The position numbers and the translations under genes are program-made. The notes beneath the pieces were generated by a model, which saw only the letters and a program-made list of their open reading frames with translations, searched no databases and had not been told where the DNA came from. 64,000 nucleotides of DNA from Flavobacterium galactosidilyticum (GTDB lineage: Bacteria; Bacteroidota; Bacteroidia; Flavobacteriales; Flavobacteriaceae), in NCBI RefSeq assembly GCF_020911945.1, contig NZ_CP087135.1, positions 434,001 through 498,000 of the forward strand, given 5' to 3'. Of the stretch, positions 7,814 through 17,161 are shown in pieces. The number at the start of each line of letters is the position of its first letter. The first letter of the stretch is position 1.

Positions 7814-10492
7814 TTAATCTGCTATATTTGGGTTTAACCATTTCATTGCATTATCGGTCGAGGTATTGCGTCGCTTCGCATAATCCACCACTTGATCTTC
7901 TTTTATTTTTCCTAAACCAAAATATTTACTGTCCGGATTTGCAAAGAAATAGCCTGAAACGGCCGAAGCTGGCCACATTGCCATGCTCTCTGTTAATGTC
8001 ACTCCTATCGCTTCTTCCACCTTAAGCAATTTCCAAATCGTAGGTTTTTCCAAATGGTCTGGACAAGCGGGATAACCTGGTGCAGGACGAATTCCTTTGT
8101 AATCCTCGGCAATCATTGCTTCGGTACTTATGTTTTCATCAGGCGAATAACCCCAGTATTCTTTACGTACTTTTTCATGTAAATATTCGGCAAAAGCTTC
8201 TGCCAAACGATCTGCTAAAGCTTTGACCATTATCGAATTGTAATCGTCTAAATTATCACGAAATTCATCAGCCCATTCGTCAACTCCAAATCCTGTAGTT
8301 ACACAGAAAGCGCCCATATAATCGGTTTTGCCTGAATCTTTTGGAGCGATAAAATCCGCTAAAGCGATATTGGGAGCTCCTTTTGTTTTTTGTGCTTGTT
8401 GGCGTAAGGTCAAGAATTTCTCAATTGCTTTTCCGTTTTCATCGTACAACTGAATATCGTCGTCGTCTACTTGATTAGCTGGGAAAATTCCAAAAATACC
8501 TTTGGCAGTGAATTTCTTTTCTTTCAAAACAACCTCCAGCATCTCTTGTGCGTCTTTGAAAACAGCTTGTGCTTGTTCACCTACTACCTCATCAGTAAGG
8601 ATTGCAGGATATTTACCGTGCAGTTCCCAAGTTCTAAAAAACGGAGTCCAGTCAATATAAGGAACCAAAACATCGAGTTCAATATCGACCAATTGGGCAC
8701 CAATATGTTTCGGTCTGGTAAATTCGTAGGAATTCCAATCCAATTGTAATTTATTTTTTCGGGCCTGTTCAATCGTCAAGAAATTTTTATCTCTCGAACG
8801 ACTCAAAAAAGTTTCTCTAAAAGCATCGTATTCTTCTCGAATCGAAGCCATATATATTTTTTTATCACTATTCAACAAACTTCCAGCAACTGTAACCGCT
8901 CTTGAAGCATCATTAACATGAATTACTGTTTGTCTGTATTGTGGAGCAATCTTCACAGCGGTATGTGCGCGTGATGTAGTAGCTCCACCAATCATTATTG
9001 GAATTTTGATATCGCGTTTATCTAATTCTTTTGCCAAATAAACCATTTCGTCAAGCGAAGGAGTAATCAAGCCGCTTAACCCAATAATATCGACGTTGTG
9101 TTCTATGGCAGCTGCAATGATTTTCTCTGGAGCAACCATCACACCTAAATCGACAATCTCATAATTATTACAAGCTAAAACTACTGAAACAATGTTTTTT
9201 CCAATATCATGAACGTCACCTTTTACAGTAGCCATCAAGATTTTTCCATTCCCTTGTTTGTCTCCAGCTTGTTTTGAAGCTTCTATAAATGGCAATAAAT
9301 AAGCAACCGCTTTTTTCATCACACGAGCTGATTTTACCACTTGTGGCAAGAACATTTTACCAGAACCAAATAAATCACCCACGACATTCATTCCTGCCAT
9401 TAAGTTGATTTCTATAACTTCAATTGGTTTAGTAGCGGCTAATCGTGCTTCCTCAACATCTTCTTCTATAAATTGATCCACTCCTTTCACAAGCGAGTGC
9501 GTAATTCTTTCTTGAATTGTTCCCGAGCGCCATTCTAGTACAGCCTTCTCGTTATTTTTCACATCCCCTTTTACATTTTCAGCAAAATCCAATAAACGCT
9601 CCGTTGCATCATCACGCCTATTTAAGATTACATCTTCAACATGCTCTAATAAATCTTTTGGAATTTCGTCGTAAATCGTAAGCATTTCTGGATTTACGAT
9701 CCCCATTGTCATTCCATTTTTAATGGCATAATATAAGAATACAGAATGCATCGCTTCGCGAACCGTATCATTTCCTCTAAATGAAAACGAAACATTACTT
9801 ACTCCACCACTAATATGTGCATGCGGTAAATTATCACGAACCCATTTTGTTCCTCTAAAGAAATCCAAAGCGTTCAGGCGATGTTCTTCCATCCCTGTAG
9901 CTACGGGAAATATATTCAAATCGAAGATTATGTCTTGAGCAGGAAAACCAACTTTATCAACTAAAATATCATACGAACGCTGGCAAATCTCTATTCTGCG
10001 CTCATAGTTATCAGCTTGACCAACCTCATCAAAAGCCATCACAATTACTGCAGCTCCGTAACGCTTTATTAATTTAGCATGATGAATAAAAGCCTCTTCG
10101 CCTTCTTTCAAAGAAATAGAATTCACGACACTTTTCCCTTGAACTACTTTCAAACCCGCTTCGATAATATCCCATTTTGAGCTATCAATCATGATTGGCA
10201 CACGAGAAATATCAGGTTCGGCAGCGATTAAATTCAGGAATTTTGTCATAGCATATACGCCATCAAGCATCCCTTCATCCATATTAATATCGATGATTTG
10301 GGCGCCACCTTCCACTTGCTCTTTTGCAATACTAAGTGCTTCTTCGTATTTTTCCTCCTTAATTAATCGAAGGAATTTTCTAGAACCCGTCACATTTGTT
10401 CGCTCACCAACGTTGATAAACAAACTCTCTGGAGTTATAATCAAAGGCTCTAATCCCGATAATACAAGGTTCTTTCTTGTTTCTTGTGCCAT
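7814..10492 (-). CDS. metH: Methionine synthase, C-terminal half (pterin, B12 and reactivation domains)
   Basis: The cobalamin part of a two-gene methionine synthase, 892 residues. Domains in order: methyl-THF (pterin) binding, about 18-280, with [16 protein letters not shown]; cobalamin cap, about 320-405; B12-binding Rossmann domain from about 415 with DVHDIGKN (426-433), where H428 is the lower cobalt ligand; and the SAM-dependent reactivation domain, about 570-892, with [12 protein letters not shown]. It lacks the homocysteine-binding domain, which is a separate gene upstream (10861-11862) on the same strand. The two halves must work as a complex or in trans. Intermediate length and domain order match the split MetH seen in other Bacteroidota. 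Confidence 0.95.
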   Translation of the reverse strand: MAQETRKNLVLSGLEPLIITPESLFINVGERTNVTGSRKFLRLIKEEKYEEALSIAKEQVEGGAQIIDINMDEGMLDGVYAMTKFLNLIAAEPDISRVPIMIDSSKWDIIEAGLKVVQGKSVVNSISLKEGEEAFIHHAKLIKRYGAAVIVMAFDEVGQADNYERRIEICQRSYDILVDKVGFPAQDIIFDLNIFPVATGMEEHRLNALDFFRGTKWVRDNLPHAHISGGVSNVSFSFRGNDTVREAMHSVFLYYAIKNGMTMGIVNPEMLTIYDEIPKDLLEHVEDVILNRRDDATERLLDFAENVKGDVKNNEKAVLEWRSGTIQERITHSLVKGVDQFIEEDVEEARLAATKPIEVIEINLMAGMNVVGDLFGSGKMFLPQVVKSARVMKKAVAYLLPFIEASKQAGDKQGNGKILMATVKGDVHDIGKNIVSVVLACNNYEIVDLGVMVAPEKIIAAAIEHNVDIIGLSGLITPSLDEMVYLAKELDKRDIKIPIMIGGATTSRAHTAVKIAPQYRQTVIHVNDASRAVTVAGSLLNSDKKIYMASIREEYDAFRETFLSRSRDKNFLTIEQARKNKLQLDWNSYEFTRPKHIGAQLVDIELDVLVPYIDWTPFFRTWELHGKYPAILTDEVVGEQAQAVFKDAQEMLEVVLKEKKFTAKGIFGIFPANQVDDDDIQLYDENGKAIEKFLTLRQQAQKTKGAPNIALADFIAPKDSGKTDYMGAFCVTTGFGVDEWADEFRDNLDDYNSIMVKALADRLAEAFAEYLHEKVRKEYWGYSPDENISTEAMIAEDYKGIRPAPGYPACPDHLEKPTIWKLLKVEEAIGVTLTESMAMWPASAVSGYFFANPDSKYFGLGKIKEDQVVDYAKRRNTSTDNAMKWLNPNIAD

Positions 10493-10551
10493 TTTTTATT
10501 TTATTTGTTCTGCAAGGCTTTAAAAACCTTGTAGATTTAACTTATTATTTT

Positions 10552-10666
10552 GGGCGTGACCCAAAAGGGTCGGGCTATCCGTTCCCGCTCTTTTTTATTG
10601 AATTGCCTCGGTTTTAAACCCGAGGCAATTCAATAAAACGGAGCTCCACTACTATCCCTCACGCGG
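10552..10666. repeat. Palindromic extragenic element, about 115 bp
   Basis: The element begins GGGCGTGACCC and ends CCCTCACGC, giving short terminal inverted repeats (GCGTGA/TCACGC). Inside are GACCC/GGGTC and a perfect 15-bp palindrome ATTGAATTGCCTCGG / CCGAGGCAATTCAAT (about 10597-10634). It has no coding capacity and lies between the two metH halves. It resembles the dispersed structured repeats of Flavobacterium intergenic regions, but copy number needs the genome. Confidence 0.6.
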
Positions 10667-10860
10667 TTTTGTGCTTTCTATGACATTGCGGGGAACGGAA
10701 GCAATCTCGAAGGAATGACAAAATCATACAAAATATTTTTATTCCCTTTGTGGGCACGGATTGCAAATCCGCGCTAGCGGGGTTTCGAGTCACGAAGCAA
10801 AGCAATCAAACTAATTGCTCACTGTATGCGATTCCTTCGTTCCTCGGAATGACTTTCGTA
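10667..10860. other. Repeat-like filler between the metH halves
   Basis: No gene is supported here. Several short inverted words occur, for example GAAGGAATGACA against CGATTCCTTCG and CGGAATGAC, and GGATTGCAAATCC. Base composition is clearly more GC-rich than the neighbours, suggesting inserted repeat material rather than decayed metH sequence. Confidence 0.4.
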
Positions 10861-11862
10861 TTACATCACCGCAGTAGAAACTCTCCGCTTATAATTCTTT
10901 GCAATATCGGCAATCAACTTGATGTGTTCTGGGGTTGTTCCGCAACAACCGCCTATGATATTGATTAAATTATCTTCTAAATACTCTTTGATAAATGCTT
11001 GTGTTTGCTCAGGGGTTTCATCGTATTCTCCAAAAGCATTTGGCAATCCTGCATTAGGATGTGCTGACACGTTGAAAGAAGTGTTTTGCGATAAAGTTTG
11101 TAAATAGGGCTTCAATAAATCGGCGCCAAGGGCACAATTGAATCCTACGCTTAATAATGGAATGTGTGAAACCGAAATCAAGAACGCTTCTACTGTTTGA
11201 CCTGAAAGTGTTCTTCCCGATGCATCAGTGATTGTTCCTGAAACCATGATTGGGATATCAATATTGCGTTCGTCTTTAACTTCTTCAATTGCAAAAAGTG
11301 CTGCTTTAGCATTTAAGGTATCAAAAATAGTTTCTACTAATAACAAATCGCAACCTCCGTCCATTAAAGCTTCTACTTGTTGCTTGTATGCTTTGCGCAA
11401 ATCATCAAAAGTTACGGCCCTGTAACCTGGATCATTTACATCTGGCGACATACTTGCTGTTCTGTTTGTTGGTCCAACTGAACCCGCTACAAAACGAGGT
11501 TTTTCTGGATTTTTAGCTGTAAATTCATCAGCTACTTCACGGGCGATTTTTGCTGATTGGAAGTTCATTTCGTAAACGAAATCTTCTAGGTGATAATCAG
11601 CCATACCAATAGTAGTGCTCGAAAAAGTATTGGTTTCTACAATATCTGCTCCTGCTTCAAAATATTTGGCATGAACCGCTTTGATAGCTTGTGGTTGCGT
11701 AAGCGACAATAAATCATTATTCCCTTTTAGTGAATGCGGAAAATCCTTGAAACGCTCTCCACGAAAATCTTCTTCGGAGAAATTGTAGCGTTGCAACATG
11801 GTTCCCATTGCGCCATCTAAAATAAGAATTCTTTCTTTTATGGCCTTTTGAATATTTGACAT
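10861..11862 (-). CDS. metH: Methionine synthase, N-terminal half (homocysteine S-methyltransferase domain)
   Basis: The homocysteine-binding TIM-barrel half of a split methionine synthase, 333 residues. The zinc ligands are C243 (VGFNCALGA) and the C306-C307 pair in [10 protein letters not shown], and the N-terminal [12 protein letters not shown] is diagnostic. It delivers zinc-activated homocysteine to the methyl-cobalamin carried by the other half (7814-10492). The two genes are co-directional but 368 bp apart, with palindromic repeats between them. An SAM-I riboswitch lies upstream at 12110-12225, so high SAM should shut off this gene and probably metH-C and metF with it. Confidence 0.94.
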   Translation of the reverse strand: MSNIQKAIKERILILDGAMGTMLQRYNFSEEDFRGERFKDFPHSLKGNNDLLSLTQPQAIKAVHAKYFEAGADIVETNTFSSTTIGMADYHLEDFVYEMNFQSAKIAREVADEFTAKNPEKPRFVAGSVGPTNRTASMSPDVNDPGYRAVTFDDLRKAYKQQVEALMDGGCDLLLVETIFDTLNAKAALFAIEEVKDERNIDIPIMVSGTITDASGRTLSGQTVEAFLISVSHIPLLSVGFNCALGADLLKPYLQTLSQNTSFNVSAHPNAGLPNAFGEYDETPEQTQAFIKEYLEDNLINIIGGCCGTTPEHIKLIADIAKNYKRRVSTAVM

Positions 11863-12109
11863 ACTATTATATTTCTGTACAATCTCGATTTCTCAGGACA
11901 TGTACTTTTGATTACTAATTACAAATGTTCGCTATAATGGCTCTTTAGCCCTGAAGGAAGCGATATCCTATTGTGCCGGCGTTCGGTGCAATAGATATAG
12001 CGTACAGCAGGAAGATTATTAGCTAAAAAAGCACCAATAATTCGCTCTAAAAAGATATTAAAATGTTGTCAGGAAAAGTTTTTGAGAAATACTGTGGAAG
12101 TATTCTTGT
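11863..12109 (-). other. Long leader between SAM-I aptamer and metH
   Basis: The 247 bases between the aptamer and the ATG hold the palindromic repeat at 11946-12023. I cannot identify a clear intrinsic terminator with a T-run, so the expression platform is unresolved; the repeat itself folds strongly and may have become part of it. Confidence 0.4.
11946..12023 (+). repeat. About 80-bp palindromic intergenic repeat, copy A
   Basis: Begins TAGCCCTGAAGGAAGCG and ends GGAAGATTATTAGCT, with GATATAGCG in its second half. The same skeleton (TAGCCC, GA, GAAGCG, ATCC, hairpin, GATATAGCG, GGA, TTAGCT) is shared with the elements at 41694-41778 (same strand) and 45485-45564 (opposite strand). It lies within the leader of the metH-N gene. 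Confidence 0.65.
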
Positions 12110-12225
12110 GTTATCTATCTTAGGTACTGAAATAAATACAGCATAAAGTAGAATGTAGCACCTTCTTTAAAGATAAAGGGTTGCTAAGGTTTCATCGGGT
12201 CTTTCCCTCCGCCTTTCGTGATAAC
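12110..12225 (-). ncRNA. SAM-I (S-box) riboswitch upstream of metH
   Basis: On the minus strand the P1 stem is closed by GTTATC (12225 end) and GATAAC (12110 end). Between them lie the conserved S-box core words in order: AAAGGCGGAGGGA, GACCCGATGAAACC, TTAGCAACCC, AAGGTGCTACATTCTAC. This is the SAM-binding aptamer of the class that normally turns genes off when SAM is plentiful. It heads the metH-N, metH-C, metF unit. A TTACTTTG box lies just upstream on the same strand (about 12256-12249). Confidence 0.92.
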
Positions 12226-12261
12226 TTTCAATAAATATAGGAACAGTGCAAAGTAAAGACA

Positions 12262-12291
12262 TAGCGCTAATACTTGCAAGTATTAGCGCTA
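12262..12291. terminator. 30-bp perfect palindrome, possible bidirectional terminator
   Basis: TAGCGCTAATACTT, centre GC, AAGTATTAGCGCTA pair without a mismatch. It lies 28 bases behind the ferredoxin-NADP reductase stop and before the metH riboswitch promoter. A T-run follows only on the plus strand (ATTTTTT), so as a minus-strand terminator it would be imperfect; insulation between the two units is still the likeliest role. Confidence 0.5.
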
Positions 12292-12319
12292 CATTTTTTA
12301 ACTAGTTTATAGTAAGTTG

Positions 12320-13372
12320 TTACAGTATGGCTTTTACAACTGCTTTAGGAGCTTCTTTACGTGTTCCGTCAAAGCCATCAACACCTGAAACTGTAGTATA
12401 TTTCAAAACATACTTTTTGCCCGGATTAATGATTTGGTAAGCTGCTTGGCACATTAAAGTGGCTTCGTGGAAACCACAAAGTATCAATTTCAGTTTTCCT
12501 GGATAGGTATTTACGTCACCAATGGCGAAAATTCCAGGAATATTGGTTTGGTAATCTAATGCATTATTTACTTTAATTGCATTTTTTTCTATTTCTAATC
12601 CCCAGTCTCCAATAGGACCTAATTTAGGTGTAAGACCAAAAAGTGGAATAAAATAATCAGTTTCGATGGTTCTTGTAGCACCATTTTCTTCCAGCACAAC
12701 TGATTCTATGTGCTCTGCTCCATTGATTCCAATAACTTCTGCTGGAGTTATTAATCTAATTTTTCCAGCATTTTTTAATTCTTGTACTTTATCTACAGAA
12801 TCTAATGCACCACGGAACTCGTTTCTTCTGTGTACCAAAGTTACTTCGGAAGCGATATTTGAAAGGAAAATACTCCAGTCTAAAGCGGAATCTCCTCCAC
12901 CTGCTATTACTACTTTTTTATCTCGGAATTTCTCCGGATTTTTGATGAAGTATTTAATTCCTTTGTCTTCATAAAAATCAATTCCATCAATAAGCGGTTT
13001 TCTAGGCTCAAAACTTCCTAAACCGCCTGCAATTGCAACTACAGCGGCATGAAATCTCTTTCCTTTATTTGAGGTAACAATAAAACTTCCGTCTTCTTGC
13101 TTATCAATTGTTTCAGCGCGTTCTCCTAGTGTAAATCCAGGTTCAAACTGCTTGATTTGTTCCATTAAATTATCTACTAAATCTCCGGCTAATACTTCTG
13201 GAAATCCGGGAATATCATAGATTGGTTTTTTAGGATACAACTCTGAAAGTTGTCCACCTGCTTGTGGCAATGCATCTAAAATATGACATTTTAGTTTTAA
13301 TAAACCTGCTTCAAAAACTGCAAATAAGCCAGTAGGCCCAGCTCCTATTATAAGAATATCTGTTTTAATCAT
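12320..13372 (-). CDS. Thioredoxin-reductase-like ferredoxin-NADP reductase
   Basis: A 350-residue flavoprotein with an N-terminal FAD motif IGAGPTGLFA (about 8-17) and a central NADPH motif AGGGDSALDW (about 157-166). It has no CxxC pair where thioredoxin reductases carry their redox disulfide, and it has the longer C-terminal tail found in ferredoxin-NADP reductases of this type (YumC-like). Placed at the end of the sulfate operon, it probably supplies NADPH electrons via ferredoxin to the siroheme sulfite reductase. The 224-bp gap upstream suggests its own promoter (TTACTTTG, minus 13477-13470) with a Crp/Fnr-like palindrome in activator position. Confidence 0.85.
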   Translation of the reverse strand: MIKTDILIIGAGPTGLFAVFEAGLLKLKCHILDALPQAGGQLSELYPKKPIYDIPGFPEVLAGDLVDNLMEQIKQFEPGFTLGERAETIDKQEDGSFIVTSNKGKRFHAAVVAIAGGLGSFEPRKPLIDGIDFYEDKGIKYFIKNPEKFRDKKVVIAGGGDSALDWSIFLSNIASEVTLVHRRNEFRGALDSVDKVQELKNAGKIRLITPAEVIGINGAEHIESVVLEENGATRTIETDYFIPLFGLTPKLGPIGDWGLEIEKNAIKVNNALDYQTNIPGIFAIGDVNTYPGKLKLILCGFHEATLMCQAAYQIINPGKKYVLKYTTVSGVDGFDGTRKEAPKAVVKAIL

Positions 13373-13469
13373 TTTATATTAATTAGCTCCTTCCCCCGAT
13401 CCGTTCCAAATGATGGAGAGAATAGGTAGAGATTAGTTATTTCTATTGTAAAATTACTTTTTTATGACG

Positions 13470-13514
13470 CAAAGTAACTCTAGTTTTTTTTATTTTTCAA
13501 TGATAAATATCATT
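13470..13514 (-). promoter_or_regulatory. Promoter and Crp/Fnr-like palindrome before the FNR gene
   Basis: TTACTTTG (minus 13477-13470) is close to the -7 consensus. Upstream at 13499-13514 lies AATGATA-AA-TATCATT, a 7-bp inverted repeat. Its centre would be about 43 bases before the expected transcription start, the usual place for a class II activator of the Crp/Fnr family. The assignment is inference; no such regulator is in the window. Confidence 0.4.
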
Positions 13515-13596
13515 TTTTTCCTTCCCGCTGCTGCTGATCCGGCACCTTCTTAGGGAGTGCAAGCAATTGAGGAATTTCTATAATCTATTCTGTTTG

Positions 13597-14175
13597 TTAT
13601 TTATTCTTCAACAACTCGGTAATAACATTCATTTTTTGGACTTTTTCTTCAAAATTTCCTTTTAGGGTTTTACGATATTCATTTAAATTTTGAACCATTT
13701 TATTAATATCCTCTGGAATTACTTCTTCGAAAAACTCTCGTAATCTTTTGGCAGTTGTTGGTGATTTTCCGTTTGTTGAAATTGCAATTTTTACATTTCC
13801 TTTGGTTACAATTCCACCCAAATAATAATCACATAAATCAGGCGTATCAGCTATGTTACAAATCAAATATCTTTTCCGAGACAAGTCGTAAATCTTTTTA
13901 TTTACTTTTAAATCATCCGTACAAGCAATAACCATGTGCCTTTTCTTAAGCATTTTTTTCTTGAATTTTTTCATGGTCAATTGCACCGACTCATGTTTAC
14001 TAACTAAGTCCACTAGTTCTGGAAGAAATCTTGGTGCAACTACTTCAACAGTAGCATTAGGACTGGATTTTAAAAGAAAAGATAATTTCTCTAATCCTAC
14101 ATTTCCGCCACCTACAATAAGTATGTTAAGTTGATGTACTTTTAAAAAAATCGGGTATAATTCATTCCTTTCCAT
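13597..14175 (-). CDS. Precorrin-2 dehydrogenase / sirohydrochlorin ferrochelatase (Met8-type)
   Basis: Makes siroheme from precorrin-2 by NAD-dependent oxidation and iron insertion. The 192-residue protein carries the NAD motif VGGGNVGLEK (about 21-30) and the family words CNIADTPDLCDYYLGG and ISTNGKSPTTAKRLREF, as in Met8p and the N-terminal part of CysG. It is a stand-alone protein, not fused to the methyltransferase. The start overlaps the end of cobA by 14 bp, so translation is coupled. Together with CobA it gives the complete path from uroporphyrinogen III to the cofactor of the sulfite reductase encoded just upstream. Confidence 0.92.
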   Translation of the reverse strand: MERNELYPIFLKVHQLNILIVGGGNVGLEKLSFLLKSSPNATVEVVAPRFLPELVDLVSKHESVQLTMKKFKKKMLKKRHMVIACTDDLKVNKKIYDLSRKRYLICNIADTPDLCDYYLGGIVTKGNVKIAISTNGKSPTTAKRLREFFEEVIPEDINKMVQNLNEYRKTLKGNFEEKVQKMNVITELLKNK

Positions 14176-14953
14176 ACGCCAGTACCTTTTGGTTTGATTT
14201 TAATTCTTTATAAAAACAAACTCTCCTCTTACTGTCACCCACTACTTCTCCAATAATGATAATCGCTGGTGAACTCAAATTTTTGTCAGCTACTATTTTT
14301 TGAATAGTATCTATAGTACCCATTCCTGTTTTTTCTTCTGGAGTTGTTCCGTTTTGAATAATAGCAACTGGCATTTCTCCTTTAGATTCATTTTGGAATA
14401 AAGCTACAATTTCATCTAGTTTACTCATTCCCATCAAAATCACTACTGTTGCCGTAGATTGTGCGGCCAAAGCTACATCAGTTGACAATTTCCTTGCAGA
14501 AGTTGTTCCCGTAATTACCCAAAAACTCTCTGAAACTCCTCTTTTTGTCAAAGAAATTCCTTGAGAAGCCGGAACGGCAATTGATGATGAAATTCCAGGG
14601 ACTACAAATGTAGGGATTCCAAAACTTTCTACGAATTCAATTTCTTCGCTTCCTCTTCCAAAAATAAACGGATCTCCCCCTTTTAATCGAACCACATGAC
14701 CATAAGTAAGTGCATTATCTACAATCAATTGGTTAATTTCATCTTGGGTGTAAGCATGACTGCCTTTTCTTTTTCCAACAAATATTTTAAGTGCTTTTTT
14801 AGGTGCATAAGACAAAAGTTCGTCATTTGACAAAGCATCGTACAAAACCACATTGGCTTCCGCCAAAGCTTTTGCTCCTTTGATGGTAAGTAAATCTGGA
14901 TCGCCAGGACCAGCGCCTACTAAAGTAACTTGAGGTTTTATTCTATTTTTCAT
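14162..14953 (-). CDS. cobA: Uroporphyrinogen-III C-methyltransferase
   Basis: Methylates uroporphyrinogen III twice with SAM to precorrin-2, the branch point to siroheme. The 263-residue protein shows the family motifs VGAGPGDPDLLTIKG near the N-terminus, VRLKGGDPFIFGRGSEE (about 88-104) and VPGISSSIAVPA. It overlaps the sulfite reductase gene by 11 bp upstream and met8 by 14 bp downstream. No fused uroporphyrinogen synthase domain is present. The context says that its product serves siroheme and not cobalamin, since no other cobalamin genes are near, although MetH needs B12 from elsewhere. Confidence 0.94.
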   Translation of the reverse strand: MKNRIKPQVTLVGAGPGDPDLLTIKGAKALAEANVVLYDALSNDELLSYAPKKALKIFVGKRKGSHAYTQDEINQLIVDNALTYGHVVRLKGGDPFIFGRGSEEIEFVESFGIPTFVVPGISSSIAVPASQGISLTKRGVSESFWVITGTTSARKLSTDVALAAQSTATVVILMGMSKLDEIVALFQNESKGEMPVAIIQNGTTPEEKTGMGTIDTIQKIVADKNLSSPAIIIIGEVVGDSKRRVCFYKELKSNQKVLAYGKE

Positions 14954-17036
14954 CTTTTAGTTCTTTAGCTCTGAATGCTTCGATAGTATCGAAAAAAGCG
15001 ATGGCTTGTTCTATGTATTTTTTGGCGAAAGCCTCAGTCGGTTCGTTCTTATTTATTTGGAAAACTAATTCTTTAAATGTGGTTTCAAATGGAATTTTGT
15101 TTGTTTCCACAAAAACAGTATCGAATAAGTCTATTATACCCGCTTGATGATTCGTCTTTTGGTTTTCCGAAAGTAATAATGCTTTGGCACCATTTACAAA
15201 TCCTGAATAGGCGTGATAAATAGCATCCGACCATTTTTTGTCATGGAATGCTTCTTGTGCAAATGTCAATTTATCTTTGGCTTCCAATAATAAAGTCGCT
15301 ACTAAATCAATAACAACTCCAGCACATTCTCCTACTCCAACCGCTTTTACATAGTTATCCGCATTTCCCCAATCTACAAAATCAGCTTCGGTAAGGTTTG
15401 TTATGTTAGCTAGCGGTTTTAGAATTTCGTAGAAATATTTCTCTCCTTTTTCTTCGTAATAATTTAGAAATGAAGTTCCCTTCCCATTTGCATCGAAATC
15501 ATTTAAAATATATCGCAATGCTTCAGGTCCTCTGCGGCTAGGGATTTTGATAACTTTATCAGCAAAACGACCATTTCCATTTCCTAGATTTCCTCCTCCC
15601 AATAAAACTTGCAAGGCAGGAGCAACTAATTTTCCAGCATTTATTGACATTCCTTGAAAACCAATAGCTGACATATTGTGTTGACCGCAAGCGTTCATAC
15701 AACCGCTAATTTTTATCTCAATTTCACTGTTGTTTTTATATTGTGGATATTCGGCTTCAATAACTTTTTCAAGTTCTTCAGCAATTCCAGTACTGCTAGC
15801 AATTCCTAGGTTACACGTATCAGTTCCAGGACAGGCGGTAATATCAGCAGTTGAATTATACCCTAGAGCAACCATGTCTAATTTAGCTAACTCTTGATAA
15901 AAGAAAGGAAGATTTTCCTCTTTTACATTCCGAATTACAATATTTTGACGCAGTGAGAAACGCAATTCATTAGCCGCATAATTTTTTATTAAGTCTGCTA
16001 AAACTCTCGCTTTATCGGTATAAAAATCTCCTAAAAGTACTTTGATACCAATAGCGACATATCCTTTTTGTTTTTGACGAATTACATTAGATGCTTTCCA
16101 ATCTTCGTAGGCGTCGGCATCAGTAATAGTAACTTTTGGAACTTCTAATAAAGGTTCAGGAATGGCTTCATCAAATCCCGTAATGTCAATTTCGTATGTT
16201 TCAAAAGCAATTGCTTTTTTCTCTTTTTCAACCAGTTCTAGAAAAGCTTCTTTCCCAATATCTTTGATCAAAAATTTCATACGCGCTTTCATTCTTTTAT
16301 TGCGTTCTCCATGTCTATCAAAAACTCGAATGATACCTTCCGCCGTTGGCACAATTTGATTTGCAGGAATAAATTCGCTCAGTAATTCTGCGTGTATGGG
16401 TTGTGAACCTAGCCCGCCACCTAGCATAACTTTAAACCCTCTTTCGCCATTTACAATTTTTGGAATAAATCCTAAATCATGCAAATAACTTAAAGCGGTA
16501 TCTTCGTCAGAAGAAGAGAATGAAATTTTAAATTTACGACCCATCTCTTGACAAATTGGATTTCGCAAAAGATATTGAAACATTCCATGTGCATAAGGCG
16601 AAACATCAAAAGGTTCATTTACATCAACTCCTGCTAATTCACTTGCTGTAATATTACGAACGGTGTTACCACAAGCTTCACGTAGCGTAATATCATCTTT
16701 AGCTAAATTTGCCCAAAGTTCAGGAGTTCTGTCAAGACTCACATAGTGAATCTGTATATCTTGACGTGTGGTAATATGCAAACGACCTGTAGAATATTCA
16801 TCAGAAACTTTTGTAATACGTACTAATTGTTCGCTAGTTACTTTACCGTACGGCAATTTGATACGAATCATTTGTACGCCTTCTTGACGTTGTCCGTATA
16901 TTCCTCTTGCTAAACGAAGACTGCGAAAACGCTCGCCATCAATTGTTCCTCCACGAAAAGCATGAATCTTTTTTTCTAATTCAATTATTTCTTTTTGGAC
17001 GATTGGATTTTCTAATTCTGTTCTAAAACTTTGCAT
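14943..17036 (-). CDS. Ferredoxin-dependent sulfite (nitrite) reductase with C-terminal HEPN-like domain
   Basis: Reduces sulfite to sulfide with six electrons in the assimilatory pathway. The 697-residue protein has two ferredoxin-like/siroheme repeats; the 4Fe-4S-siroheme cysteines are C402 and C408 (ACPGTDTCNLG) and C446 and C450 (GCMNACGQHN). The catalytic core ends near 550. The last 140 residues are helical and resemble the HEPN-type extension annotated on this protein in Flavobacteria; its role is unknown. Family members act on sulfite or nitrite; the neighbours (cysDN, cysH, siroheme genes) argue for sulfite. Translation overlaps cobA by 11 bp. Confidence 0.9.
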   Translation of the reverse strand: MQSFRTELENPIVQKEIIELEKKIHAFRGGTIDGERFRSLRLARGIYGQRQEGVQMIRIKLPYGKVTSEQLVRITKVSDEYSTGRLHITTRQDIQIHYVSLDRTPELWANLAKDDITLREACGNTVRNITASELAGVDVNEPFDVSPYAHGMFQYLLRNPICQEMGRKFKISFSSSDEDTALSYLHDLGFIPKIVNGERGFKVMLGGGLGSQPIHAELLSEFIPANQIVPTAEGIIRVFDRHGERNKRMKARMKFLIKDIGKEAFLELVEKEKKAIAFETYEIDITGFDEAIPEPLLEVPKVTITDADAYEDWKASNVIRQKQKGYVAIGIKVLLGDFYTDKARVLADLIKNYAANELRFSLRQNIVIRNVKEENLPFFYQELAKLDMVALGYNSTADITACPGTDTCNLGIASSTGIAEELEKVIEAEYPQYKNNSEIEIKISGCMNACGQHNMSAIGFQGMSINAGKLVAPALQVLLGGGNLGNGNGRFADKVIKIPSRRGPEALRYILNDFDANGKGTSFLNYYEEKGEKYFYEILKPLANITNLTEADFVDWGNADNYVKAVGVGECAGVVIDLVATLLLEAKDKLTFAQEAFHDKKWSDAIYHAYSGFVNGAKALLLSENQKTNHQAGIIDLFDTVFVETNKIPFETTFKELVFQINKNEPTEAFAKKYIEQAIAFFDTIEAFRAKELKDEK

Positions 17037-17059
17037 TTCCTAGTATGATTTTCCCTCTC

Positions 17060-17160
17060 CCTGAACCCGCCTAAATGAGGGGAAACATGACGAGTTTGAT
17101 TATTTTTCAATATAGTGTTACCCCTCGAGGGAGTCCTGATAGCTATCGGGAGTGTTGCGG
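17060..17160. repeat. Degenerate palindromic repeat between cysN and the sulfite reductase gene
   Basis: The 125-bp gap holds CCTGATAGCTATCGGG (near-perfect palindrome), CCCCTCGAGGG and other inverted words. It is more GC-rich than its surroundings and lacks a T-run, so a repeat insertion inside the operon is likelier than a terminator. Confidence 0.45.
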
Positions 17161-17161
17161 A

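Noticed and set aside
10493..10860. Repeat-rich gap as a CRISPR array or pseudogene of metH
   Set aside because: The repeated words are palindromic, differ in spacing and do not recur as units; no translated remnant of metH is visible.
11903..11910. TACTTTTG on the plus strand as a promoter
   Set aside because: No plus-strand gene follows; chance matches of this short AT-rich box are expected.
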